A DNA stretch of 64,000 nt from Methylobacterium sp. GXS13 (GCF_001455965.1 NZ_LKKO01000001.1:558001-622000); one strand, 5' to 3'; positions 6,735 through 19,379 are shown, numbered from the stretch's first letter. Numbers and translations: made by a program. Notes: generated by a model not told the origin, from the letters alone.

Positions 6735-9188
6735 ATGGCCGGTCCCGTTACCGCACTGCCGATCGAGGCGGTGCTCCCCGAACTGCGCGACGCGCTCGCC
6801 GACCGGAACGCCGCCGTGCTGGTGGCACCGCCCGGCGCCGGTAAGACCACACGCGTTCCCCTCGATTTGCTCGACGCGCCCTGGCTCGCCGGGCGCAAGA
6901 TCATCCTGCTGGAACCGCGCCGCCTCGCGGCCAGGGCCGCGGCCGCCCGGATGGCGCAGTCGCTCGGCGAGCCGGTGGGCGGGACGGTCGGCCTGCGGGT
7001 CCGGCTCGGCTCGAAGATCTCGGCGAAGACCCGGATCGAGGTGGTGACCGAGGGCGTGTTCACGCGCATGATCCTCGAAGATCCGGAGCTTGCGAGCGTC
7101 GGCGCGGTCCTATTCGACGAATTCCACGAGCGCTCCCTCGACGCCGATCTCGGTCTGGCCTTCGCGCGCGATGCGCAGAGCGGGCTGCGAGAGGACCTGC
7201 GGATCCTGGTCATGTCGGCAACCCTGGATGGCGCCCGGGTCGCACGGCTGCTCGGCGACGCCCCGGTTGTAACCTCCGAGGGCCGGGCTTTCCCGGTGGA
7301 GACCCGCTACGCGGAGCGCGATCCGAATCGGCGGATCGAAGATTCGGTCGCCGAGGTGACGTTGCGCGCGCTCCGAGCGGATCCTGGCTCGGTGCTGGTG
7401 TTCCTGCCGGGCCAGGCCGAGATCCGCAGGACTCACGATCTTCTCGCCGAAAAAGTCGGGCCGGAGGTGCAGCTGGCCCCGCTCTACGGTGCGCTCACCC
7501 CGGCCGAGCAGGACCGCGCTGTCGCGCCGGCGCCTCCAGGCACCCGCAAGGTCGTGCTAGCCACCAGCATCGCCGAGACCTCGCTGACCATCGAGGGCGT
7601 CCGGATCGTGGTCGATTCCGGCCTCGCCCGGGTGCCGGTCTACGAGCCGGGACTCGGCCTGACCCGGCTGGTCACCGCCCGGGCGTCGCGCGCCTCCGTG
7701 GATCAGCGCCGGGGTCGCGCCGGACGGACCGAGCCGGGCCTGTGCTGGCGGCTCTGGTCGGAGGCCGGCACCAGCGCGCTCGAACCCTTCACCAGGCCCG
7801 AGATCCTGTCGGCCGACCTCGCCGGGCTGCTGCTCGATTGCGCTGCCTGGGGCGTCACCGATCCGCGCACGCTCAACTTCCTCGACCCGCCCCCCGCCGC
7901 CGCGCTCACGGAGGCCCGCACCATGCTCGGCGCCCTTGGGGCGCTCGATGGCGACGGGCGGCTCACCGAGATCGGCACGCGGCTGCGCGCCCTGCCGCTG
8001 CCGCCCCGGCTCGCCCGGATGGTGTCGGTGGCGGCGGGGATCGACCAGGCGCGGGCCGCCGCCGACCTCGCGGCGGTGCTGGTGGAGCGCGGTCTCGGCG
8101 GCGACGGCATCGACCTCGGCGAGCGGGTCGAGCGCTTCCGTAGGGACCGGGGCGGCCGGGCCGCGGACATGCGTCGCCTTGCCGAGAACTGGGCGCGGAT
8201 CGCCGGCGGCGCCCAGCAGGACGACCGCGAGGCGGCCGGCCCGCTGCTGGCACTGGCCTATCCGGACCGGGTTGCCCGCACCCGGGGCCGGGAGGGCGAG
8301 TTCGTCATGGCCAGCGGCCGCGCCGGCCGGCTCGATCCGGCGAGCCCGCTCGCCCGGGACACCTACCTGGTGATCGCCGACCTCGTAGGCGCCGCCGGCA
8401 ATGCCCGCATCCTGGCCGCCGCCGCGATCGGTGCCGAGGCGATCGAGCGGCTCTTCGCCGATCGGATCGAGGCCCGCACTGAGGTGACCTTCGATCCGCA
8501 GGCCGCCGCCCTGCGCGCCCGGGCGGTCCGGCGCCTGGGCGCGGTCAGTCTCGGGGAGCGGCCGCTGCCGGTCCCGGCCGAGCCGGACTTCGCCGCGATC
8601 CTCACCCGCGGCATCGTCGGGCTCGGCCTCGATCGCCTGCCCTGGACCACCGGCCTGTCGCAATGGCGCGCCCGCGTGCAATTCCTGCGCGCCGCCGAGG
8701 GCGGGGATTGGCCGGACCTGTCCGACGCCGCGCTGGCCGAGAGCGCCGAGACCTGGCTGGCTCCCGCCCTCATCGGCCGCAATGCGCTGGCCGCCATCAC
8801 CGCAGACGACCTCGCCGGTGCCCTGCAGAACCTGCTGCCCTGGCAACTGCGCGGCCGGCTCGATTCCGAGGCGCCGACCCATGTCGAGGTGCCAACCGGT
8901 TCGCGCATCCCGGTCGACTACACCGAAGCCGAACCGGTCCTGGCCGTCCGGGTGCAGGAGCTGTTCGGCCTCGATCGGCACCCGACCGCCGGCGGCCGGC
9001 CCCTCGTCCTGCACCTGTTGTCGCCGGCCCATCGTCCGATCCAGATTACCCGGGATCTGCCGGGCTTCTGGCGCGGTTCCTGGGCGGCGGTGCGGGCGGA
9101 GATGCGCGGGCGCTATCTGCGCCACCCATGGCCGGAGGATCCGCTGGCCGAGGCGCCGACCCGACGCGCCAAGCCACGCGGGACGTAA
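6735..9188 (+). CDS. hrpB: ATP-dependent helicase HrpB
   Basis: This is a DExH-box helicase of 817 residues, close to the usual 800-850. Motif I is APPGAGKTT (31-39), motif II is DEFH in VLFDEFHERSLDADLG, motif III is SATLDG, and motif VI is QRRGRAGR. The C-terminal HrpB-specific region (roughly 480-817) is present, including LPWQLRGRLDSEAPTHVEVPTGSRIPVDY. HrpB is a presumed RNA helicase whose physiological role is poorly defined in most bacteria. The frame could begin at a TTG at 6699, but ATG 6735 with GCGAGGC upstream gives the normal family start. The thioesterase follows 44 bases later. Confidence 0.93.
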   Translation: MAGPVTALPIEAVLPELRDALADRNAAVLVAPPGAGKTTRVPLDLLDAPWLAGRKIILLEPRRLAARAAAARMAQSLGEPVGGTVGLRVRLGSKISAKTRIEVVTEGVFTRMILEDPELASVGAVLFDEFHERSLDADLGLAFARDAQSGLREDLRILVMSATLDGARVARLLGDAPVVTSEGRAFPVETRYAERDPNRRIEDSVAEVTLRALRADPGSVLVFLPGQAEIRRTHDLLAEKVGPEVQLAPLYGALTPAEQDRAVAPAPPGTRKVVLATSIAETSLTIEGVRIVVDSGLARVPVYEPGLGLTRLVTARASRASVDQRRGRAGRTEPGLCWRLWSEAGTSALEPFTRPEILSADLAGLLLDCAAWGVTDPRTLNFLDPPPAAALTEARTMLGALGALDGDGRLTEIGTRLRALPLPPRLARMVSVAAGIDQARAAADLAAVLVERGLGGDGIDLGERVERFRRDRGGRAADMRRLAENWARIAGGAQQDDREAAGPLLALAYPDRVARTRGREGEFVMASGRAGRLDPASPLARDTYLVIADLVGAAGNARILAAAAIGAEAIERLFADRIEARTEVTFDPQAAALRARAVRRLGAVSLGERPLPVPAEPDFAAILTRGIVGLGLDRLPWTTGLSQWRARVQFLRAAEGGDWPDLSDAALAESAETWLAPALIGRNALAAITADDLAGALQNLLPWQLRGRLDSEAPTHVEVPTGSRIPVDYTEAEPVLAVRVQELFGLDRHPTAGGRPLVLHLLSPAHRPIQITRDLPGFWRGSWAAVRAEMRGRYLRHPWPEDPLAEAPTRRAKPRGT

Positions 9189-9232
9189 GATCCGGCACCG
9201 GCCAACCCCCACGACAGGACGCACGCGCGCCG

Positions 9233-9658
9233 ATGACGACCGACCCGAAAGATTTCAATCCCGCGTTCGAGGGCTGGACGGCGGTGGAGGACAAGGGCTT
9301 CATCGCCCATGTCGGCCCGCTGCATGTTCGCGACGCCGACGGCGCCTACGCGTTCCGGGCAGAGCAGAAGCACGCCAACCTGATCGGCGTTGTGCATGGC
9401 GGCATGCTGATGAGCTTCGCCGACCGAGCGCTGGGCGAGACCGCGATGCGGGCTGCCGACGGCGCCAATTGCGTCACGATTCAGCTCGAGATGAAGTTCA
9501 TCGATGTCGGCCGCCTCGGCGACTGGATCGAGGTGCACCCGCAGGTGGTCAAGCGCACCGGCTCCCTGGTGTTCATGCGCGGCGATGTCCGGGAAGGCAC
9601 GCGCTTGGTGGCGTCGGCCGATGGCGTCTGGAAGATCCTACGGCGCAAACCTGGTTGA
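9233..9658 (+). CDS. PaaI-type hotdog-fold thioesterase
   Basis: This 141-residue protein has the PaaI-type acyl-CoA thioesterase signature NLIGVVHGGMLMSFADRALG, where the HGG segment and following helix form the active site, and then the central strands NCVTIQLEMKFIDVGRLGDWIEVHPQVVKRTGSLVFMRG. Such enzymes hydrolyse acyl-CoA or aryl-CoA thioesters in the cytoplasm; the substrate is unknown here. It starts at ATG 9233, downstream of hrpB on the same strand, and may be co-transcribed with it. Confidence 0.87.
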   Translation: MTTDPKDFNPAFEGWTAVEDKGFIAHVGPLHVRDADGAYAFRAEQKHANLIGVVHGGMLMSFADRALGETAMRAADGANCVTIQLEMKFIDVGRLGDWIEVHPQVVKRTGSLVFMRGDVREGTRLVASADGVWKILRRKPG

Positions 9659-9736
9659 TCCCAAGATCGCCCTCGCCATACTGCCGCGACGCCAAACGTT
9701 AGATCGACGATCGGTCGGCACACGGGGAGGAAAATC

Positions 9737-10948
9737 ATGCGTCAATTGCGCATTAATGTGGCCGAGACCAAATTCAGGGTGCCAAGTCGGCGCGCGATAC
9801 TTGCCGGAGCCGGCGCTGTTCTGGCTTTCGCCACAAGAGCCGTCGCCCAGCCCGAACCAGCGAGCACCGTGACCAATCCGCCCCGGGATTTCCGGCCCGG
9901 TGCGTCGCCGACAACCTACTTCACCGATCCTGACGTGATCACGATCGATCCGTCCTTCGAGCGCTACATCGTTCCCAACAGCGCCATCCGCCGCCTGTGG
10001 ACCGGCGCGCTCTGGGCCGAAGGGCCGGCCTGGAACGGCCTCGGCCGCTTCCTGATCTGGAGCGATATTCCGAACGACCGACAGATGCGGTGGCTGGAGG
10101 AAGACGGCCATGTCAGCGTCTTCCGCAGCCACAGCGGCAATTCCAACGGCAACACCTTCGATCGCCAGGGCCGGCAGATCTCCTGCGAGCACATCACCCG
10201 GCGGGTGGTGCGCTACGAGCTCGACGGTTCCGCCACGATCCTGGCGGACAGCTTCGACGGAAAGCCGTTCAATTCGCCGAACGACGTCGAACAGCACGCC
10301 GACGGGTCGTACTGGTTCACCGATCCGCCCTATGGCGGCCTCCTCTACGAGGGGCTTCCGGACGAGGCTGGCGGCCCCTCGAACCCGCAGGGCCGCCTCA
10401 ACCCGCGTCTCGGCCAGCCGGCGGGCCTCCGGACCAGCCAGCGCGCGCTCCCCAGCGCCCTCTACCGCATCGATCCGACCGGTCGAATCGACCAGGTGCT
10501 CACCGACGCGCAGGTGCCGAACCCGAACGGCCTGTGCTTCTCGCCCGATCACGAGACGCTCTACCTCTCGTCCACCGGCAAGGGCCCGGGCGATACCGGT
10601 CCCGGCGGCAAGGGCGAAATCTACGCGTTCGATGTCGGCACCGGTGCCATCCTCTCGAACCAGCGGAGATTCTCGGACTGCGTCGTCGACGGCGTGAAAT
10701 GCAGTCCTGACGGAATGCGGGTCGATGTCGACGGCAATGTCTGGTCGGCGAGCAATGCCGGCCGGGCGGTCGGCTACAACGGCGTCACGGTCTGGAACCC
10801 GCAGGGCAAGCTGATCGGCCGCATTCGCCTGCCGGAGGTGTGCGGCAACCTCACCTTCGGCGGCCCGAAGCGGAATCGCCTGTTCATGACCGCCAGCCAA
10901 TCGCTCTACGCGGTCTACGTGAACACGCAGGGTGCAGGACCGGCCTAA
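9737..10948 (+). CDS. SMP-30/gluconolactonase family protein with Tat-type leader
   Basis: This 403-residue protein begins with a twin-arginine-like leader (SRRAILAGAGAVLAFATRAVAQ, about 18-39), so periplasmic export of a folded protein is likely. The body is a six-bladed propeller of the SMP-30/gluconolaconase family: EGPAWNGLGRFLIWSDIPN carries the metal-ligand Glu, and PFNSPNDVEQHADGSYWFTDP and NPNGLCFSPDHETLYLS are typical blades with calcium- or zinc-binding Asn/Asp. Known members open sugar lactones; the substrate here is inferred. A GGGGAGGAAA ribosome-binding site precedes the ATG. Confidence 0.88.
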   Translation: MRQLRINVAETKFRVPSRRAILAGAGAVLAFATRAVAQPEPASTVTNPPRDFRPGASPTTYFTDPDVITIDPSFERYIVPNSAIRRLWTGALWAEGPAWNGLGRFLIWSDIPNDRQMRWLEEDGHVSVFRSHSGNSNGNTFDRQGRQISCEHITRRVVRYELDGSATILADSFDGKPFNSPNDVEQHADGSYWFTDPPYGGLLYEGLPDEAGGPSNPQGRLNPRLGQPAGLRTSQRALPSALYRIDPTGRIDQVLTDAQVPNPNGLCFSPDHETLYLSSTGKGPGDTGPGGKGEIYAFDVGTGAILSNQRRFSDCVVDGVKCSPDGMRVDVDGNVWSASNAGRAVGYNGVTVWNPQGKLIGRIRLPEVCGNLTFGGPKRNRLFMTASQSLYAVYVNTQGAGPA

Positions 10949-11036
10949 GGATTGGCGGGTCGGCCTCGGCCTGGGGCAACAGGAGAGGCCACCCGGCCAT
11001 GGTTGCGGCGCCTCCGGGGCGCTATCTATCGCCGGC

Positions 11037-11621
11037 ATGAGCGACGATCCCGCCCCCGACCCGACCCTGAGCCGCCTGAGCGCGGCACTGGGCGATCTGC
11101 CCAAGCGCGGGCCGCCGCCGGTGGAGACCTGGAATCCACCCTATTGCGGCCCCATCGACATCCGCATCGCCGCCGACGGCACCTGGCACCACAACGGTTC
11201 GCCGATCCGCCGGGAGAAGATGGTCAAGCTGTTCGCCACCATCCTGCGGCGCGAGCCGGATGGGCAAGTCGTGCTGGTCACCCCGGTGGAGAGCGTCGGC
11301 ATCACCGTGGAGGATGCCGCCTTCATCGCGGTGGAGATGGCGGTCGACGGGACGGGGGAGGGCAGGCGGATCTCGTTCCGGACCAATGTCGACGACCTCG
11401 TGAGCGTCGATTCCGAGCACGCCCTGCGCTTCGAGCAGGGTCCGGACGGGGCGTTGAAGCCCTATCTCCACGTCCGCCGCGGGCTCTGGGCCCTGGTGAC
11501 CCGTGCGCTCACCTACGATCTGGTCGATCTCGCCGAGGAACGGGTGATCGACGGGCGGCCATGGCTCGGCCTCTGGGCGGGTGGAACCTTCCATACGCTC
11601 GCACAGGCCGAGGCCGCGTGA
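11037..11621 (+). CDS. DUF1285 domain-containing protein
   Basis: This 194-residue protein begins at ATG 11037. The DUF1285 hallmark CGPIDIRIAADGTWHHNGSPIRREKMVKLFATILRRE is intact, followed by YVLVTPVE-like and VEDAAFIAV strands. The family is common in Alphaproteobacteria just upstream of a Nudix hydrolase and the CCA-adding enzyme, as here; its function is unknown. Its TGA overlaps the GTG start of the Nudix gene by 4 bases, indicating translational coupling. An upstream in-frame extension to 10932 lacks family similarity. Confidence 0.88.
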   Translation: MSDDPAPDPTLSRLSAALGDLPKRGPPPVETWNPPYCGPIDIRIAADGTWHHNGSPIRREKMVKLFATILRREPDGQVVLVTPVESVGITVEDAAFIAVEMAVDGTGEGRRISFRTNVDDLVSVDSEHALRFEQGPDGALKPYLHVRRGLWALVTRALTYDLVDLAEERVIDGRPWLGLWAGGTFHTLAQAEAA

Positions 11622-12265
11622 GCGACACGCTGGCCGATTTTCTCATCCGGGCCGCGTCCCACCTGGCCCCGGACCCGCCCGGCCCGGGCCAACCGCCCTC
11701 GAATCCGCGAGGCGACCACAGCCTCGACCCGGATGGCAGCGCGGTGATCCCGCCGCCCCCGCATCGACGGGCCGCGGTTCTGGTACCGGTGGTGTTCCGG
11801 CCGAACGGCCCGTGGCTGGTGCTGACCCAGCGCGCGGCCAATCTGCGCGATCATTCCGGGCAGGTCGCGCTGCCCGGCGGCAAGATCGATCCGGCCGATC
11901 CCGGGCCGGCAGACGCGGCCCTGCGAGAGGCGCACGAGGAGATCGGGCTTGCGCCCGAATCTGTGCGCCTGCTCGGCTATCTCGACCCCTACCTGTCCGG
12001 GACCGGCTTCCTGGTGACCCCGGTGATCGGTGTCGTGCCGCCGGAGGCCAGCTTCACCCCGAATCCCGCCGAGGTCGCGGACGTCTTCGAGGTGCCGCTG
12101 TCCGTTCTGATGGATCGGGACCGCTACGTGCTGCACGCCCGGGTCTGGCAGGGGCGGCCACGCCGGTACTATGCCCTGACGTTCGAGGATCGGCTGATCT
12201 GGGGCGTCACCGCCGGGATTCTGAACAACCTCCGGGAGCGCCTATACCCGGAGACAAAAGCATGA
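11618..12265 (+). CDS. Nudix hydrolase, CoA pyrophosphatase-like
   Basis: This 215-residue protein starts at GTG 11618, inside the stop of the preceding DUF1285 gene. The Nudix box lies at about 87-111 (GGKIDPADPGPADAALREAHEEIGL), with the REAHEEIG metal-binding core. The box is preceded by LRDHSGQVALP, typical of NudL-type CoA diphosphatases (UPF0035 subgroup), which split CoA into phosphopantetheine and adenosine 3',5'-diphosphate. Substrate preference is inferred from this flanking sequence. The next gene starts 127 bases later. Confidence 0.88.
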   Translation: MSDTLADFLIRAASHLAPDPPGPGQPPSNPRGDHSLDPDGSAVIPPPPHRRAAVLVPVVFRPNGPWLVLTQRAANLRDHSGQVALPGGKIDPADPGPADAALREAHEEIGLAPESVRLLGYLDPYLSGTGFLVTPVIGVVPPEASFTPNPAEVADVFEVPLSVLMDRDRYVLHARVWQGRPRRYYALTFEDRLIWGVTAGILNNLRERLYPETKA

Positions 12266-12392
12266 TGCGGCAACGCGGAATCGGGTTTTTCGGGGCTCTC
12301 ATGCGATGACAGAGGGGTCGATCCGGCTGTCCTTCGCGAACGATAGCCCGTCGCTCCAACGCTGACCCCGAGGGATAAGGCTACCCACACCC

Positions 12393-12650
12393 ATGCTGCG
12401 CCGCCTCATCGAAGAGTTCGGCCTCTTCCTCATCCCCTTCGTGCTATTCGTGGTCTACCTTCTGCTGGTCGGCCGCAACCCGCTGCGGCGGGTGCATTGG
12501 GATCCGCATATCGTCCGCCTGGTGCTGGCCGGCCTCGCCGTGGTGATCGGCACGCTGGTCTACGAGGGCCTGTTCTCGGAGCGCCGGGCCGGCGGCTACG
12601 TTCCGACCCACATGGAGAACGGCCGCCTCGTGCCGGGTGAATTCAAGTGA
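12393..12650 (+). CDS. DUF6111 family small membrane protein
   Basis: This 85-residue protein has two hydrophobic stretches (about 8-28, FGLFLIPFVLFVVYLLLVG, and about 43-60, VRLVLAGLAVVIGTLVYEGL) and a short polar tail ending YVPTHMENGRLVPGEFK. This matches small alphaproteobacterial proteins annotated DUF6111 that sit directly before the CCA-adding enzyme. Function is unknown; inner-membrane location is inferred. Its stop overlaps the next GTG start by 4 bases. Confidence 0.8.
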   Translation: MLRRLIEEFGLFLIPFVLFVVYLLLVGRNPLRRVHWDPHIVRLVLAGLAVVIGTLVYEGLFSERRAGGYVPTHMENGRLVPGEFK

Positions 12651-13897
12651 CGCAGCCGCTCAACCACGGCGCTTTGACGGCCTTGCTTGCGCAACCCGGC
12701 GTACATCACGCGCTCGCGGCCCTGGATGCATCGAACGCGGAAACCCGCCTTGTCGGTGGCTGCGTGCGGGATGCGCTTCTGGGCAAGCCATCCGCCGATA
12801 TCGACCTCGCGACCACGCTCCTACCAGAGGCAGTGATGGCCGCTGCCCGCGCGGTGCCGGGCCTGAAGGCGGTGCCAACGGGGATCGAGCACGGCACGAT
12901 CACCCTCATCACCGAGCAAGGGCCGATCGAGGTCACCACCCTCCGCGAAGATGTCGAGACCGACGGGCGCCACGCCGTCGTGCGCTTCGGTACCGATTTC
13001 GCCAGGGATGCAGAGCGGCGCGACTTTACCGTCAACGCGCTCTCGCTTGGGGCCGACGGGCGCCTGCATGACACGGTCGGGGGCCTCGCCGATCTCGAAG
13101 TGGGACGGATCCGGTTCATCGGGGATCCGGCAACCCGTATCCGCGAGGATGCCTTGCGGATTCTGCGCTTCTTCCGCTTCCATGCACGTTTCGGCGCCGG
13201 GCAGCCGGATGAGGCGGCGCTCATCGCCTGCGTCGCCGCCCGGGACGCGCTGGACCAACTGTCGCGCGAGCGAGTCCGGTCGGAATTTCTCAAGCTGCTG
13301 GACGCCCAGGGCGGTCTCGCGATGGTCCGTACCCTGAGTGCCACCGGTCTGCTTCAGCAGATCACAGGCGGCGTCGCCGAGTTCGGGCGGCTGGATCGAG
13401 CAATGGCCGCTTCGCTCGCGCCCGTGATGCGACTCGCGGCGCTTTCGGTGGGTGGTCGGCACGATGCCGACCGCCTGCGCGACCGACTGCGCCTGTCGAA
13501 CCCGGAACATGCAACGCTGACTGGCTACGCCGACGCGCTCGCGGACCTTCACGGCCGCGCGGCGATCAGTTCGGTGGCGGCGCGAGCCCTCGCAGCCGTG
13601 CATGGCCTGTCCTTGATCACCGAGACGCTGGCGATCCTGGCCGGCGAGCCGAGGCCCGTTCTGGATGATGAGGCTCGGCAGGCGCTTGCGACGCTAGGCG
13701 GGGAAGGGGGAGCACCGCGCTTTCCGCTGGCGGGAGCGGCGCTGGTGGCGGCGGGCCTGGCAGCCGGGCCGGCGATCGGCCGGGGCCTGGCCGCAGCTCG
13801 GGCTTTCTGGCTCGAGCGCGGATGCCCGACCGGCGCGGAGGCGCGGGCCGAGCTGCTCAGGCGCGCGCTGGACGGCGCTCGCCAGACGAAACCTTAA
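12647..13897 (+). CDS. cca: CCA tRNA nucleotidyltransferase
   Basis: This 416-residue class II nucleotidyltransferase adds or repairs the 3' CCA of tRNAs. Visible motifs are GGCVRDALLGKPSADIDLAT (about 30-50) with the catalytic DxD, the RRDFTVNALSLG segment and IREDALRILRFFRFHARFG of the neck region. The GTG at 12647 overlaps the stop of the DUF6111 gene. The TAA stop overlaps the convergent atpC stop by 4 bases, so transcription from the two sides meets here. Length is normal for alphaproteobacterial enzymes with a C-terminal helical body. Confidence 0.93.
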   Translation: MTQPLNHGALTALLAQPGVHHALAALDASNAETRLVGGCVRDALLGKPSADIDLATTLLPEAVMAAARAVPGLKAVPTGIEHGTITLITEQGPIEVTTLREDVETDGRHAVVRFGTDFARDAERRDFTVNALSLGADGRLHDTVGGLADLEVGRIRFIGDPATRIREDALRILRFFRFHARFGAGQPDEAALIACVAARDALDQLSRERVRSEFLKLLDAQGGLAMVRTLSATGLLQQITGGVAEFGRLDRAMAASLAPVMRLAALSVGGRHDADRLRDRLRLSNPEHATLTGYADALADLHGRAAISSVAARALAAVHGLSLITETLAILAGEPRPVLDDEARQALATLGGEGGAPRFPLAGAALVAAGLAAGPAIGRGLAAARAFWLERGCPTGAEARAELLRRALDGARQTKP

Positions 13898-14295
13898 AGC
13901 TTGAGGAGCGCCTTGGTCTCTTGGAGCTGGACGATCTGACCGTTCAGATCTTCCCGCTTCTGCAGATCCTCGGTGGCGTCGCGCTGCAACTCGGCCGCTT
14001 CGATATCCCGGTCGAGGGATTCGTGGGTCAGCTCCTCGATCGGCGCGGCGCGCTCGGCGAGGACGGTGACGGCGGTCGGGCCGATATCAGCGAAGCCGCC
14101 ACGGACGTAGATCCGCTTGCCGCTGCCCTGGCTCTCGGTGATCACGATGACACCGACCCGCAGGGAGGTCAGGACCGGGGCATGGCCCGGCATCACGGTC
14201 ATCTCGCCCTCGGTTCCAGGCAGCTGAACGGCGGTCACTTCGCCGGAATACAGCGTCCGCTCAGGGCCGACGAAATCGAAGTGGAAGGTGGCCAT
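13894..14295 (-). CDS. atpC: F1 ATP synthase subunit epsilon
   Basis: This 133-residue subunit has the N-terminal beta-sandwich (MATFHFDFVGPERTLYSGEVTAVQLPGTEGEMTVMPGHAPVLTSL, with the conserved GEMTVMPGHAP) and the C-terminal helical hairpin (about 88-133). Epsilon links the rotor to the c-ring and restrains wasteful ATP hydrolysis. It is the last gene of the minus-strand atpHAGDC operon, separated from atpD by a palindromic repeat. Its stop overlaps that of the convergent cca gene. Confidence 0.95.
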   Translation of the reverse strand: MATFHFDFVGPERTLYSGEVTAVQLPGTEGEMTVMPGHAPVLTSLRVGVIVITESQGSGKRIYVRGGFADIGPTAVTVLAERAAPIEELTHESLDRDIEAAELQRDATEDLQKREDLNGQIVQLQETKALLKL

Positions 14296-14326
14296 CGGTC
14301 TCTAGCTTCCCGAACCCGCAACGTGC

Positions 14327-14442
14327 GCTCCTCCCCCTTGCGGGGAGAAGGTGGAGGTGGGGGTGGTGCAGACGGCACCGAAACGCTCAAGCCTGAACCA
14401 CCCCCACCCCCGACCCCTCCCCGCAAGGGGGAGGGAAGGGAG
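14327..14442. repeat. Long imperfect inverted repeat between atpD and atpC (family A)
   Basis: The left arm (14328-14368) contains CTCCCCCTTGCGGGGAG followed by GGTGGGGGTGGT. The right arm (14395-14443) holds the near-perfect complement, ACCACCCCCACC then CCCTCCCCGCAAGGGGGAGG. Each arm also carries its own small hairpin around TTGCGG/CCGCAA. It fills almost all of the atpD-atpC spacer. A related element lies at 16864-16979. Confidence 0.85.
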
Positions 14443-14446
14443 CAGC

Positions 14447-15931
<1,485 letters not shown>

Positions 15932-15946
15932 TCAGGTCGCGGAGCC

Positions 15947-16837
15947 TCAGAGGGCTTCCGCGCCCGAGATGATCTCGATGAGTTCTTTGGTGATCATGGC
16001 CTGACGCGTCCGGTTGTAGATCAGCGTCTGCTTCTTGATCATCTCGCCCGCATTGCGGGTGGCCGAGTCCATGGCGCTCATGCGCGCACCCTGCTCGGAC
16101 GCGGCGTTTTCCAAAAGCGCGCGATAGACCTGCACCGTGAGGTTCTTCGGAAGCAGCGTCTCGAGGATCGCCTCTTCGGAAGGCTCGAATTCCAGGGCCG
16201 CGTTGCCGAGCGTGGCCTTCGCGGAGGTATCCACCGCCGGAAGCTCCGCCGGGATCAAGCGCTGCGCAGTTGGGACCTGCGAGATCACTGATCGGAACTC
16301 CGAATAGAAGAGGGTCGCGACGTCGAACTCGCCGGCCTCGAAACGCACCAGGATCTTGTTGGCGATCTCTGCGGCGAACTCGTAATCGACCGGGCGGTTG
16401 CCACGAATATCCATGCTCTCGACGATCTGGTCGCGGTAGAGGCGGCGCAGCTGGTCGTTGCCCTTCTTGCCGACCGTCATGATCTTGACGGTCTTGCCCT
16501 CGGAAGTAAGCTTCAAGATGTATTCCCGGACCGCCAAGCGGACGATCGAGGAGTTGAAAGCGCCGCACAGGCCGCGATCGCCGGTGCAGACGACCAAGAG
16601 GTGGGTCTGCTCAGCACCCGTGCCTGACAGCAGCTTCGGGGCGCCGACGCCGCCGACCAGATTTCCGGCAAGGTTGCCGAGCACCTGAGCCATCTTCTCG
16701 GCGAACGGACGCCCGGCCTCGGCGGCCATCTGCGCCCGGCGCAGCTTGGCCGCAGCGACCATCTGCATGGCCTTGGTGATCTTCTGCGTCGCCTTCACCG
16801 AGGTGATGCGGTTGCGCAGGTCCTTCAAACTCGCCAT
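15947..16837 (-). CDS. atpG: F1 ATP synthase subunit gamma
   Basis: This 296-residue central-stalk subunit has the conserved N-terminal coiled coil [20 protein letters not shown], the [10 protein letters not shown] segment, and the C-terminal coiled coil with [12 protein letters not shown] and [15 protein letters not shown]. The frame remains open upstream to 16933 through the family A repeat, but the family start is the ATG at 16837. The repeat at 16864-16979 separates it from atpA. Confidence 0.96.
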   Translation of the reverse strand: MASLKDLRNRITSVKATQKITKAMQMVAAAKLRRAQMAAEAGRPFAEKMAQVLGNLAGNLVGGVGAPKLLSGTGAEQTHLLVVCTGDRGLCGAFNSSIVRLAVREYILKLTSEGKTVKIMTVGKKGNDQLRRLYRDQIVESMDIRGNRPVDYEFAAEIANKILVRFEAGEFDVATLFYSEFRSVISQVPTAQRLIPAELPAVDTSAKATLGNAALEFEPSEEAILETLLPKNLTVQVYRALLENAASEQGARMSAMDSATRNAGEMIKKQTLIYNRTRQAMITKELIEIISGAEAL

Positions 16838-16863
16838 CGGGCCGCGTCCAGATCCGTTCCAGG

Positions 16864-16979
16864 GCCTCTCCTCCCCCATGCGGGGAGGAGCCGAAGGTGG
16901 GGGTCGTGCCGGGTCTGGCCGCCGACGGTGCAATCAACGCCAGACCCACCCCAAACCCTCCCCACCGGCGGCAGGGAGG
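16864..16979. repeat. Imperfect inverted repeat between atpA and atpG (family A)
   Basis: The left arm has CTCCTCCCCCATGCGGGGAG, then GGTGGGGGT and GGGTCTGG. The right arm has CCAGACCCACCCC and CCCTCCCCACCGGCGG. Arm organisation matches the 14327-14442 element, with less perfect complementarity. It fills most of the 162-base spacer between the atpA stop and the atpG start. Confidence 0.75.
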
Positions 16980-16999
16980 TCACTAGGGTACGCGTCCGA

Positions 17000-18559
<1,560 letters not shown>

Positions 18560-18590
18560 TCAGTGCATGTTCGGATCGGATGCGGCGCGC

Positions 18591-19163
18591 TTACTGCGCG
18601 GTCCGCATCGCGAGGCGGATACCATTAAGCTTGGTCTTGAGGGACGCGTCGATCATGCGCGAGCCCATCCGAACGACGAGACCGCCGATCAGGCTCGGAT
18701 CGACGACGAGGTCGAGATCGACATCCGCCTTTGCGATGTCGCGGAGCGACGCCTTGATCTCCTCGATCAACGCGTCGGACGGCCGTTCGGCCACTCGAAC
18801 CTCGGCGCGCACGACGCCCTTCGAGTCCTGAACCAACGACCGGAAGGCCCTGATCATGCCCGGCAGGGCGAACAGACGCCGATTCGAGGCCGCAAGGCGG
18901 ATGAAGTTGCCGGCCAGACCACCGATCCCAGCGCGCTCAAGGACAGCGCCGATGGCGGCTGTCTGCTCGACGGGGGTGAAAGCCGGGCTGCGGACGAGGC
19001 GGCGCAGGTCCGCACTCTCCTTCAGCAGGGCATCGAATTGATTGAGAGCCTCGGCGACCGCGTCGACCTGGCGCTCGTCACGCGCGAGCTCGAAAAGGGC
19101 GGAAGCGTACCGGCCCGCCACGCCTGCGATCAGGGGACCAGCCTCGGAACCGTTCTGCGCCAC
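18591..19163 (-). CDS. atpH: F1 ATP synthase subunit delta
   Basis: This stator subunit of about 190 residues joins F1 to the F0 b subunits. The conserved start GVAGRYASALFELARDE, the central LVRSPAF and the C-terminal VDPSLIGGLVVRMGSRMIDASLKTKLNGIR are all present. The frame is open to 19337 with no ATG that fits the family. GTG at 19163 (VAQNGSEAG) with a purine-rich AGAGAAGAGAG upstream is the likely start. First gene of the F1 operon; F0 genes are absent, as usual in Alphaproteobacteria where they map elsewhere. The promoter should lie in 19164-19379. Confidence 0.93.
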   Translation of the reverse strand: MAQNGSEAGPLIAGVAGRYASALFELARDERQVDAVAEALNQFDALLKESADLRRLVRSPAFTPVEQTAAIGAVLERAGIGGLAGNFIRLAASNRRLFALPGMIRAFRSLVQDSKGVVRAEVRVAERPSDALIEEIKASLRDIAKADVDLDLVVDPSLIGGLVVRMGSRMIDASLKTKLNGIRLAMRTAQ

Positions 19164-19379
19164 CCGTCGCTCTCTTCTCTGTTGCCCGCCCGATCCGCGC
19201 GCTCCGGCCGGGAACGCGGTGCGGATCTCGTTCGGGACGTGGGATCGCGCCAGCAACGGGAACGGTCGAGAACCAGCCCTTGTGGCGCGGCGACCGCCTA
19301 GCATGCCAGCATGGCCGCACGCAACACGGGCCGGCACGGCTCTGCGCGATACGGCGGCGGAAGTGTGACGCGATCGGCC